Shown here in pieces: positions 47,358-55,233 of a DNA stretch of 64,000 nucleotides. Every line of letters starts with the position of its first letter. The stretch's first letter is position 1. The translations under genes and the position numbers were made by a program. Under the pieces are notes generated by a model that saw nothing but the letters and a program-made list of their open reading frames with translations, was not told the origin of the DNA and did no database searches. Origin of the DNA: Pseudomonadota bacterium (GTDB lineage Bacteria > Pseudomonadota > Gammaproteobacteria > Burkholderiales > Sulfuriferulaceae); assembly GCA_021801025.1 (NCBI GenBank), contig JAJYYK010000003.1, positions 124,001 through 188,000 on the forward strand, read 5' to 3'.

Positions 47358-47551
47358 TTTGTTTTATCCTCAGATTATTTGCCAACAATTTAAAAAAACA
47401 TCCATTTTCCTTGACGCGATGGATGTTGAACACCTGTGTTGTCAATCAGCGTCTAATTTTTTCCATGAATCAGCGCGTGTTTTCCAGTAACCAGTTTAAA
47501 AAATTGCTTATGATACAAGCCATCCAAGAGCTTTACAGCGTGCTGATTTTG

Positions 47552-47989
47552 TCACAAAGTGGAAAAGTTTGCGCGCTGTTTGACAATCCATGGGAAAACA
47601 TCGCGCTCCAGTCGCCGAATAATCCGACTACCATGGTCGTCAGTCCATGTGACGGAGTTTTTTGCAAACCACTCGCGAGCAATGACTTCAAAGCTGTTTG
47701 CAGCCCGATCAGCCTTCGAGGCTTTTGTGGCTTTACGGTTCTCGGCGGGATCTACGCTGTTAGTCAGGAGTTTTCGAGCATCGTCACGACGCTGTCGGGC
47801 TTCTTTTAAGCTTACGTCTGGATATACACCGAGTGACAATCGTTTTTCCTTGTCGTCGTATCGGTATTTAAATCGCCACCACTTTCCCCCGCTGGGGGAA
47901 ACTTCCAGATAAAGACCACTGCCATCAAATAGACGAATGGACTTGTCGCCGGGCTTTGCATTCTTTATAGCGACATCGGTTAAGGGCAT
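47552..47989 (-). pseudogene. Truncated tyrosine integrase (DUF4102 type)
   Basis: The 145-residue frame is the N-terminal third of a P4-type integrase: MPLTDVAIKNAKPGDKSIRL, LYLEVSPSGGKWWRFKYRYD, then a DDKEKRLSLGVYPD stretch and part of the core-binding domain. The catalytic R-H-R-Y domain is absent: the frame stops after RANFSTL and nothing resembling the rest follows before the CopZ/MerB-like gene. AAAGGAG lies before the ATG. Its direction (away from 48 kb, into the island) fits an element whose att site lies to its right. The island is probably no longer self-mobile. Confidence 0.85.
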
Positions 47990-48026
47990 GGGGGCAACTC
48001 CTTTCAGTTACTTGTCAGTTGCCCCC
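47990..48026 (-). promoter_or_regulatory. Hairpin over the integrase ribosome binding site
   Basis: A perfect 10-bp inverted repeat (GGGGGCAACT at 47990-47999, AGTTGCCCCC at 48017-48026) directly upstream of the integrase ATG. The AAAGGAG sequence falls in its loop and arm, so folding could reduce translation. The right arm also matches 37063-37072, so it may instead be part of the att site. Confidence 0.45.
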
Positions 48027-48075
48027 AGTAGCCCTAGGTTGCCAATGTATCAATTAGGATGCTATGGACATAAAA

Positions 48076-48106
48076 AAACCCGCAAAGCCTTTAGCTGTGC
48101 GGGTTT
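48076..48106. terminator. Rho-independent terminator beside the integrase
   Basis: Stem AAACCCGCA / TGCGGGTTT with extra pairing AGC/GCT inside, and an A run on the left that gives a T run when transcribed on the minus strand. It resembles the terminator at 36931-36958 at the other end of the island. Confidence 0.65.
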
Positions 48107-48601
48107 ATGTGCTTCTTTGGGCGTATTAAAACAAAAAATTGGTGGTGGGGTCGCCACTCGTTTCAAACCGCGTCTGTAATGCGACTGCGGAAACGTGCGG
48201 GTCGGTGCGGAACACTGCGGAATCAGAATGTTACCGTTGGTCAACCTCCCGGTTTTCGTCCTGGATTTGGCACTGCCGACGTGTTCCGCTCGGTCATCAG
48301 TTCGATTCCCATTTTCTCAATCGAACCCGCGTCCATAATATCGATTACTTTTACTCCGGAGATCGCCAAACGGTCTGCGCCGGTTCCTGTATGAGCGACG
48401 AATCCAGCTATTAGCCTACCGATTTTGGGCGAATTTTTCAACGATCGCCGGATGTTGGCGGCTGTCTCGCACACTTGGACGTCTAGTGAAATAGATCTCG
48501 TTAAATATTGTTGTTCCTGCGTTGTTCGGAAAATGCTTGACATCAAGTTCTAGTGCATCTAGCATCCGCTTAAGAACAACACCAGAACAACGGAGGAAAG
48601 T
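48107..48601. other. Non-coding region between integrase remnant and GTPase gene, with phased TGCGG array
   Basis: A 495-bp gap without a credible gene. At 48181-48220 the motif TGCGG occurs four times with exact 10-bp spacing (48186, 48196, 48206, 48216), so all copies face the same side of the helix. This could be integrase arm-type sites or a regulator array. A minus-strand frame across 48241-48546 has no recognisable content. GGAGG at the right edge is the ribosome binding site of the GTPase gene. Confidence 0.45.
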
Positions 48602-50869
48602 ATGGAAAAGCGTTTTTCGGCAACACTTAGTCGGTCGCAGGGCAGGAGTGCATGGGCAGTAATCTTCCGCCATCCAGTTCGAGTTGACCTGAATACTGGC
48701 AAACCAGGTTTGCGAGTCCGTCAAGGGCTCGGAACGCCCGATGAAGCCGAAGCCAACGAGTTGAAAGATCAACTCAACCAGTTGCTGGCGGACGAGACAT
48801 TCTGGAGCCTGCCGGCAAAAGCCGAAGCCGAGAGGCGTTTTCATCGTCGGGTTACGGAGATCTTTTATCACGGTATGGAGCCGGAGGAGAGTGATTTCGG
48901 CGCGATTCGCGAGTCGATCATTCCACTGCCGATTTCTAAGAACTCCGATTATCGGCGCGCTCTACTACTTGGGACCACTGGTGCTGGTAAAACGACGCTG
49001 CTACGGCAACTGATCGGCACAGACCCAGAGACCGAACGCTTTCCCTCGACATCGACGGCGAAGACCACGGTGCATGAAACCGAGGTGGTTCTTGCGCCCG
49101 GCTCTTACAAGGCCGTGGTCACCTTTTTTCCCATCGATGAAGTTCGGGAACACCTGAATGAATGCATTTCGGAGGCAGTGCTGTCAGCCTATAGAGGCGA
49201 TGATGACGGCGACGTACTTCGCAAGTTACTCATGCACGTGAATCAGCGCTTTCGCTTCAACTATGTCTTGGGAAATGGACCCAAGGCATCGGTTTTGGAC
49301 AACGACGAGGATGACGAGGACGATGAGTTCGTGCCAGATGATGAAACTGCAGCCGACAGCATAATAGATATCGACGGCACCAATGCCTTGCTGACGAAGA
49401 CCCTAGCCGCGCTGCGTACTATAGCGGCGCGTCATGGCAATCAACTCAAGAGCGAGCTTGGTGAGATTGACGAGAAGGATCAGCGGGTCGTCGACGAATT
49501 GTTCGAGGAGGAACTTGATCGCAGTCTGCGAGAGGACGATGAATTCCACCGCATCAGTGACGAACTCATGGACGAGATCGAGCTTCGCTTCTCGTTGCTC
49601 ACTGACGGTACGGTGCGTCGTAAGCAAGGCTGGCCGCAATCATGGTCTTGGGAGACTGAGGATCGGACATCGTTCATCAAAACGGTTACCCGATTTTCCA
49701 GTAATCACTCCCCTCGCTTCGGGTGGCTTCTGACTCCGCTGGTGAACGGGGTTCGGGTGTCAGGTGAATTCCTGCCCGATTGGAACAACGGACAGCAACC
49801 AAAGCTGGTGCTGCTGGATGGCGAGGGATTGGGTCACACTCCCAAATCGGTAGCATCTCTCTCCACATCCTTGAGCCGGCGAATCGAGGCTACTGATGCC
49901 ATCGTGCTCGTCGACAACGCTGTTCAACCGATGCAAGCCGCCCCGGTTGCAGCCATGAAAGAAATGATCACGTCCGGCAGTGCCAGCAAGTTGCTTCTTG
50001 TATTCACGCACTTCGATGAGGTCAAGGGAGACAACTTGCCGAACGCTTTAGCCAAAGAGCAGCACGTACTCGCTTCCGCTGAGAATGTCCTAGCTTCGAT
50101 TGGGGAGGAGTTAGGGCCGTTCGCAGAGCGATCTCTTCGCAACCGTTTAAAAAAGGAGGCTCGCTTCTTCGTCGGTGGAATCGATGAGGACCTGGATGTC
50201 ACGAAGAAGACTCACAGGCGGACCATCGACCAATTGCAAGCGCTGTTGGCTGCCATCAATGCCATAGTTGAGAAGCCCGCGCCCGTCCTCGCGAAGCCGG
50301 TTTATGACCGCATGAATCTTGTCTTGGCCGTAAAGAATGCCGCCGAAAGTTTCCACGATGCTTGGTGGCCACGGTTAGGTCTCGACTATAAGCCCGGGGT
50401 GGGTAAGGAGCACTGGAAACGCATTTGGGCATTGAGCCGACGACTCAGCACGCCGGGGCGCGGTGACGAGTATGATAATCTCAAGCCAGTCGCGGATTTA
50501 CGTAAGCAGCTTCAAGATCGGCTGTATGTGCTGCTTCAAAACCCGATCCGCTGGGACCCCGCCGAGCCGATTGATGACGCGCACAAGCAGCAGGTTTTTG
50601 ACGAGATTGCCAACGCGCTGTCCGTCAAGACCCTAGACCTCGCCACCCGACGCGTTAGGGCCGAACGGATGCCTGAATGGCAGTCGGCGTTTAACCAGTC
50701 AGGGCGTGGATCTAGCTACGCACGCGCCTCAATCATCGGCGAGCGCATTTACGAGCGAGCGGCACCGATTCCTGACGTCACTCCGTCGCCGGACCGCAAT
50801 TCCTTCTTGCACGAAGTGGCGGCGATGGTGGAGAGCGTCTGCGAAGATGTCGGCGCCAAGCTAGCATAG
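48602..50869 (+). CDS. Large GTPase-like P-loop protein of unknown function
   Basis: The 755-residue product is not a family I can name. Residues 1-90 (AWAVIFRHPVRVDLNTG, LRVRQGLGTPDEAEANELK) resemble the small N-terminal DNA-binding domains of integrases. G1 is GTTGAGKT (124-131), a threonine-rich G2-like stretch STSTAKTT follows (149-156), G3 is DGEG (406-409) and a G4-like THFD lies at 469-472. About 250 residues separate G2 and G3, including a very acidic run (233-248) and charged helices. The C-terminal 250 residues are helical. This layout suggests a dynamin-like or defence-type GTPase. GGAGG precedes ATG 48602. It faces an HNH nuclease gene, 292 bp away, with no gene in the gap. Confidence 0.6.
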   Translation: MEKRFSATLSRSQGRSAWAVIFRHPVRVDLNTGKPGLRVRQGLGTPDEAEANELKDQLNQLLADETFWSLPAKAEAERRFHRRVTEIFYHGMEPEESDFGAIRESIIPLPISKNSDYRRALLLGTTGAGKTTLLRQLIGTDPETERFPSTSTAKTTVHETEVVLAPGSYKAVVTFFPIDEVREHLNECISEAVLSAYRGDDDGDVLRKLLMHVNQRFRFNYVLGNGPKASVLDNDEDDEDDEFVPDDETAADSIIDIDGTNALLTKTLAALRTIAARHGNQLKSELGEIDEKDQRVVDELFEEELDRSLREDDEFHRISDELMDEIELRFSLLTDGTVRRKQGWPQSWSWETEDRTSFIKTVTRFSSNHSPRFGWLLTPLVNGVRVSGEFLPDWNNGQQPKLVLLDGEGLGHTPKSVASLSTSLSRRIEATDAIVLVDNAVQPMQAAPVAAMKEMITSGSASKLLLVFTHFDEVKGDNLPNALAKEQHVLASAENVLASIGEELGPFAERSLRNRLKKEARFFVGGIDEDLDVTKKTHRRTIDQLQALLAAINAIVEKPAPVLAKPVYDRMNLVLAVKNAAESFHDAWWPRLGLDYKPGVGKEHWKRIWALSRRLSTPGRGDEYDNLKPVADLRKQLQDRLYVLLQNPIRWDPAEPIDDAHKQQVFDEIANALSVKTLDLATRRVRAERMPEWQSAFNQSGRGSSYARASIIGERIYERAAPIPDVTPSPDRNSFLHEVAAMVESVCEDVGAKLA

Positions 50870-51161
50870 TGGACGGTCGCAGGCATTCGAGAAGGGACTC
50901 GCCCCGGAGCGGGGCTAGATGCGCGCTTGCCAGACGTTTCGTTCTGGAGCCATCGGTGCGATCAGGCGCGGAACTTGGTGTTGCCGCGCGATGCGACATG
51001 CGGGGGTAAATTAGACCTTCTTGCTGCTGAACTGCTCAATCTGTGGGATCAACGGCCGCGGAGGATCCAGCGGCTACGTGAGTGCGTCCTAAGACACCCT
51101 GCCGTCTGCAGGAATGAACCGGTCGAGGAACGCGGCCATCTAGTACAGTTTGGTGTTGTGG

Positions 51162-52217
51162 TCACAGCCCCGCAAAGATCCTATGCAGCCGAAGCGCCTC
51201 ACTGCTGGGACAAATGACGCCATGGCCAAGGCGCAAGGACTGACCTCGCAGCGCTTCGTACTCGGTTCCATTCAGGCGTAAGTCAACTAGTACCCTAAGT
51301 GTTTCATGATCGACAGATAGAAGCCCCATGTCGAACAGTGTGTGGAAATCTGCCCGGAGCAGGAGCCCGTTGAGCAAGTGGTTTGTGCCTGGCCCTTGAT
51401 ATGGCACGATATGCGCAGCCTCAAGCGTTTCAATCACCGTACTGCCTGACATTGCACAACTTCCATAGGCGTTAATCAATTGCCGACGAAAAGCTGATTG
51501 TCCACGACGAATTGCGATTTCTCGGGCTACCCGCTCGCGGCCATCTTCGATCATTCCGGGGTCGAATGCTGGCAGGGCCGTTTCAAACTCATCCCGAGGT
51601 GCTGCTTCTTCCCGTTCAGCCTCGGTAATTAGTTCATCCATTGAGCGACCTGTCGCTATTTGCCCTGGAGTGGCGGCGCCAGCGGTGTGATATCTCGGCT
51701 TGTACGTCACGATGTAATCCATGAAGCGAGACGGCCTCATAGCAACAACATATTCACCATGTTGGTTAGAGCCAACTGCTAAGCCCACGGTATACGCATT
51801 GTCGAGTAACGCCTGCCGAAATTGTTGGCTGTCCGATGCTCTTGCATCAAGAATACCTGCGGCAACCTTACGCTCGATTTTTCCATTTACCCGCCGCGCA
51901 ACGCTGTATGGGTTGAAAGCAATGATCAATGGTTCCGGCCCGAAGCTATCGCTCCACCCCAGTACAACCGTTTCTGGATCTGGGGTTGCATCAATCAGTT
52001 GAGTGCTACTACCAATTGCCTGAATGCGGCGTTCATCGGCAGGCCGTACCGTTCCCGTTGCCTGTCCGTTGTCTGTCACTTGCCACGCGTAAAATTTCAA
52101 TGCCCGCGGATATCCTGCAATGTTAGCGACACATCCTTGATTTGCTCGTGCACCGGACAAGATCACCCCGACTCCAGCCGACTGCAACGCAGCAACGATT
52201 TCAGTCATTGCAGACAT
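51162..52217 (-). CDS. HNH endonuclease, putative restriction nuclease
   Basis: The 351-residue product has an unrecognised N-terminal domain of about 200 residues (IIAFNPYSVARRVNGK, ILDARASDSQQFRQALLDNA), a linker with GQIATGRSMDELITEAE, and an HNH domain near 265-315 (SCAMSGSTVIETLEAAHIVP, then NGLLLRADFHTLFDMGLL). The N-terminus could recognise modified DNA or a phage feature; this is inference. ATG 52217 is chosen because GGAG lies 9 nt upstream; the frame is open to 52376. It stands divergent to the methyltransferase gene and convergent to the GTPase gene. Confidence 0.75.
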   Translation of the reverse strand: MSAMTEIVAALQSAGVGVILSGARANQGCVANIAGYPRALKFYAWQVTDNGQATGTVRPADERRIQAIGSSTQLIDATPDPETVVLGWSDSFGPEPLIIAFNPYSVARRVNGKIERKVAAGILDARASDSQQFRQALLDNAYTVGLAVGSNQHGEYVVAMRPSRFMDYIVTYKPRYHTAGAATPGQIATGRSMDELITEAEREEAAPRDEFETALPAFDPGMIEDGRERVAREIAIRRGQSAFRRQLINAYGSCAMSGSTVIETLEAAHIVPYQGPGTNHLLNGLLLRADFHTLFDMGLLSVDHETLRVLVDLRLNGTEYEALRGQSLRLGHGVICPSSEALRLHRIFAGL

Positions 52218-52302
52218 GAATTGACGCTCCATAATAATGAATCGAAGTATTTTATCTGTAAAATGGTAATGGAAGATAGTGCGGCAGTTGAGGAACAGGG
52301 CT

Positions 52303-52434
52303 ATGAATGATTCACTGATACCGCTCCGCGAGATTGCAAGCGCGCTAAAAATTACCGAAAAGGCAGTGGCGATCAAAGGCCATTGTTCATGCGTTCAAGA
52401 TTTCCGGGAAATGGCGTGTAATAAGAAGAAATGA
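52303..52434 (+). CDS. Short frame with helix-turn-helix-like start, probably a gene remnant
   Basis: A 43-codon frame with GAGGA 9 nt before its ATG. The first 25 residues (DSLIPLREIASALKITEKAV) look like the beginning of a winged-helix or helix-turn-helix domain, such as that at the start of Mu-type transposases; the rest is not conserved-looking. It is most likely the 5' stub of a lost gene. Low confidence. Confidence 0.3.
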   Translation: MNDSLIPLREIASALKITEKAVAIKGHCSCVQDFREMACNKKK

Positions 52435-52754
52435 CTTGAGCCTTGGTCTTGGTCTGTTTTTTGGGGGGCTGGGGTATCAGGTTTTTGGTGTGCAAGGCCC
52501 TCGTAGACTTTTCCACGGCGCCGCTCGCCGCTCCCTTATTAAGAGCAAGAGCGTGCGGCGGGGTGGTAAAGTCGGACTACATTTTACCGCATTACTTTCG
52601 TAAAGCGCTCTTCGTAAAGAATGGTGGATTGATTCATCGCCGTTTCCCATCGAACGCGCATTGACACCGGACAACTAAGTTTCTTGTCACACGAAAACTT
52701 TTCAGTTAGTATAGTTTCCGTGTAACAAAAACCATTCTGGATAAAAATAAACTT
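52435..52754. other. Upstream region of the methyltransferase gene
   Basis: A 320-bp stretch without a gene. The right end contains the promoter and operator-like repeat listed separately; the TTCGTAAAG motif occurs twice near 52598-52620. Nothing else recognised. Confidence 0.45.
52684..52728 (+). promoter_or_regulatory. Promoter with overlapping operator-like inverted repeat
   Basis: The -35 is TTGTCA (52684-52689), the -10 is TAGTAT (52707-52712), spacer 17 bp. Superimposed is an inverted repeat with half-sites TTGTCACACGAAAAC (52684-52698) and GTTTCCGTGTAACAA (52714-52728), matching at 13 of 15 positions, with the -10 in between. A dimer bound here would block the polymerase. The methyltransferase it drives starts with a ribbon-helix-helix-like domain, so autoregulation is plausible. 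Confidence 0.6.
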
Positions 52755-54059
52755 ATGGGCCGCCCTAAATCTTCTTCACCTCGAGATAGCTTTGCAAACG
52801 TACGCTTAACGAGCCAGGAACGAGAGGAGATCGAGGCTACTGCTCGTGCGCTTGGCCTCAGGTCGATTAGTGAGTATCTGCGACACCTTCACAAGCTACA
52901 CAACCAACCCGAAGGTCAAGTAGAAACAAGTACTGCAGATGAGACGCAACGGCCGTCATACAATGGTGACCGATTAAAATCGTTCTTCAAAACCCAACAG
53001 GGGCAAATGTACCAAGGCAACAGCCTGGACTTCCTGCATTCAAAAGCCAAAGAACAGTCCGTTGACTTGATTATGACCTCACCTCCATTCGGTCTCGTAC
53101 GCAAGAAAAGCTATGGCAACGAGGACGCAGATGAGTACTGTAATTGGTTTCGCCCATTTGCCGAGGGATTCAAGCGAGTTCTGAAAAACACCGGCTCATT
53201 AGTAATTGACATTGGTGGGGCATGGAAGCCTGGCATGCCTACCCGATCCCTTTATCACTTTGAACTGCTAATGATGCTTTGTCGAGAATATGGCTTTCAT
53301 CTGTGCCAAGAACATTTTTGGTGGAACCCATCGAAGCTCCCAACGCCAGCTGAGTGGGTCAATGTTCGACGCGTCCGCGTAAAGGATGCTGTAAATTGTA
53401 TTTGGTGGCTATCCCCAACCCCCTGGCCCAAGGCGAACAATCGGCGCATCTTGGCTCCATATAGCGAGTCAATGCGTCATCTCCTGAAGAATGGCTATAC
53501 GGCAAAGATGCGTCCATCAGGGCATGACATTTCCGATAAATTCCAGAGAGACAACGGTGGTGCCGTTCCGCCAAATTTACTTGCGGTCGCCAACACAGAG
53601 TCAAATGGACGTTATCAAGACTTCTGCCGCCTAAACAACTTAGAAATTCACCCAGCACGTTTCCCGTCTCAATTGCCGGAATACTTCATCCGGATGCTTA
53701 CCGATCCAGGCGATATAGTGGTGGATCCATTTGGTGGCTCATGCGTGACCGGCATGGTTGCGGACGATCTGAAACGTCGTTGGGTATGCATTGAGATGTC
53801 GGAGTCTTATTTGCAGGGGGCTGTCGGGCGATTCAAGGGCGCAGCACCTTCAACGTGCGCGAACAAGCGAGTGCAGTATACTATTAACCCACCTTGCTCG
53901 TTGCCTGTTGATGATGCGGCCACACCATTACCCCCCGATGGAGGACAGTCTCGGCCTCCTATTGTCAAGCAGCCAAAGGGGACAGAGCGGGTGAAGGTAT
54001 CGAAGCTAAGTTCAAGGCGCGTGACCACTGATCCAGTGCTTGCGACTGAATCGAATTGA
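52755..54059 (+). CDS. DNA N4-cytosine methyltransferase, M.PvuII-like, with ribbon-helix-helix N-terminus
   Basis: The 434-residue product begins with a ribbon-helix-helix-like DNA-binding domain (VRLTSQEREEIEATARALGL, residues 16-46). A beta-class amino-methyltransferase follows: catalytic TSPPFGL (108-114), NPSKLPTPAEWVN, RVKDAVNCIWW, RPSGHDIS, HPARFPSQLPEYFIRMLTDP, and SAM motif I DPFGGS (324-329). These stretches match what I remember of M.PvuII closely, so it probably makes N4-methylcytosine; the target may be CAGCTG-like but is not proven. The last ~75 residues are disordered. Its 3' end overlaps the convergent nuclease gene by 95 bp. Confidence 0.85.
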   Translation: MGRPKSSSPRDSFANVRLTSQEREEIEATARALGLRSISEYLRHLHKLHNQPEGQVETSTADETQRPSYNGDRLKSFFKTQQGQMYQGNSLDFLHSKAKEQSVDLIMTSPPFGLVRKKSYGNEDADEYCNWFRPFAEGFKRVLKNTGSLVIDIGGAWKPGMPTRSLYHFELLMMLCREYGFHLCQEHFWWNPSKLPTPAEWVNVRRVRVKDAVNCIWWLSPTPWPKANNRRILAPYSESMRHLLKNGYTAKMRPSGHDISDKFQRDNGGAVPPNLLAVANTESNGRYQDFCRLNNLEIHPARFPSQLPEYFIRMLTDPGDIVVDPFGGSCVTGMVADDLKRRWVCIEMSESYLQGAVGRFKGAAPSTCANKRVQYTINPPCSLPVDDAATPLPPDGGQSRPPIVKQPKGTERVKVSKLSSRRVTTDPVLATESN

Positions 54060-55233
54060 AATCGAAAACCCAGGGCACGCCGAATGTTCTAGGTTCAGCC
54101 GCGAAATCGCAGAGAACTGGCACTGCAAGTGAATGGCCTAGCAAGCCGTCCCAGTCCATTTCCCTGCGGTATCCACGAGCGTAGCGCACCAGTTGATCAA
54201 TGGCTGCGCGAAGAGCAGCACGTCCATCATTACTTTCACCAGTGAAGTACTTCACTTCGGCGATTGCTACAACCTGTTGTGCGGCAGAATTTACGACAAT
54301 TACGTCAGGACGATCCCATCCTGAGCCCATACCGAGCGCCATCAGGATATCTCTGACCTTGTTCTCAGAAGGCTCCAATTCCGGCGTAGTAAAGTACTCG
54401 GTTTGTGCCTGCCAATAAATTCTGTAATCTCCGATGCTGATCAGCATTCCGTCCTGATCGAAGGATGGCGACAAATTGCATGGAACGCCAAGCACTCTGG
54501 CTAGTGATTCACCCATGGCGACCGCGACATACAGTTCAAAGCGCTTCCAGATTTCAAGTGGCCCGAGTAGGTTCTCTTGCAGAACTGCGCAGATTTGTGC
54601 TTCATCACCTTGCTCAATGGCAAGCAGACTGAGGTATGCATCTGCAGCCAATTGATATAGTCGCGCCCGTGCTCGTTTTGCTTGGCTAATCGTAGGCGAC
54701 GATGGTCGCCGCGTCGTTTCAATTTGCATTGTGGCAATGCGGATTCCCTCCAAGCGCCCGGCATCCTCGAGCAACCGAGTAACTTGACCAAAACGCTCAG
54801 AGTATTTTGATTCCTGGCTAGATGTTCGCAATATTTCCCGACCCAAGCGTCGGGCTTCTTCTAGCACCCATATGACTAAATGGTTTGGCCCAGTGGCGTA
54901 GCTTCGCACAGCTTCCAGAGATACAAACAGTGTCGGATTACCTGAGGTAATTTGGCGTATCGCCGTTTCTCTCGCATTTAGACGTCCACGAATCATGCCT
55001 GTATCGGATCTGCGCTCAAACTGCAGTACAGCCGAAGCTTCGTGAGGATTACGGATTAAGTACTCAGCAAGCGCTTGCACTTTCGACGAACAAGCCCAGA
55101 AGATACGCAGAAAGGGGAGGTCGCTATGTTTTTGCAGGCGCGGTGTTCTGAGTGAAACTTGCGCTCCGAAGCGGCGCATTCGAATAAGTAGCGCAACGAT
55201 TGCATCATCAATTTCGCTGCCAACGAGATTCAT
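53965..55233 (-). CDS. McrC-like PD-(D/E)XK nuclease subunit
   Basis: The 422-residue product has a helical N-terminal two thirds that I do not recognise and a C-terminal restriction-nuclease-like core: RPDVIVV (Asp310) and AIAEVKYF (Glu326, Lys328), the PD-(D/E)XK pattern, with QTEY and helices after it. In McrBC and LlaJI/BsuMI-type systems such a subunit cuts DNA on command of the McrB motor. The ATG overlaps the stop of the AAA+ gene (ATGA). The 3' end runs 95 bp into the methyltransferase gene on the other strand. Confidence 0.8.
   Translation of the reverse strand: MNLVGSEIDDAIVALLIRMRRFGAQVSLRTPRLQKHSDLPFLRIFWACSSKVQALAEYLIRNPHEASAVLQFERRSDTGMIRGRLNARETAIRQITSGNPTLFVSLEAVRSYATGPNHLVIWVLEEARRLGREILRTSSQESKYSERFGQVTRLLEDAGRLEGIRIATMQIETTRRPSSPTISQAKRARARLYQLAADAYLSLLAIEQGDEAQICAVLQENLLGPLEIWKRFELYVAVAMGESLARVLGVPCNLSPSFDQDGMLISIGDYRIYWQAQTEYFTTPELEPSENKVRDILMALGMGSGWDRPDVIVVNSAAQQVVAIAEVKYFTGESNDGRAALRAAIDQLVRYARGYRREMDWDGLLGHSLAVPVLCDFAAEPRTFGVPWVFDFNSIQSQALDQWSRALNLASIPSPALSPLAA

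Noticed and set aside
48120-48180. tRNA or tmRNA 3' end (CCACCA on the minus strand) as the island's integration target
   Set aside because: A CCCCACCA-like end and a following terminator are present, but the T-arm sequence and the rest of a tRNA or tmRNA cannot be formed.
48241-48546. 101-codon minus-strand frame
   Set aside because: No recognisable content, no ribosome binding site, and divergent non-coding context before the GTPase gene is more likely.
50927-51217. 96-codon plus-strand frame between GTPase and HNH genes
   Set aside because: Overlaps the end of the HNH gene, no ribosome binding site, no conserved pattern.
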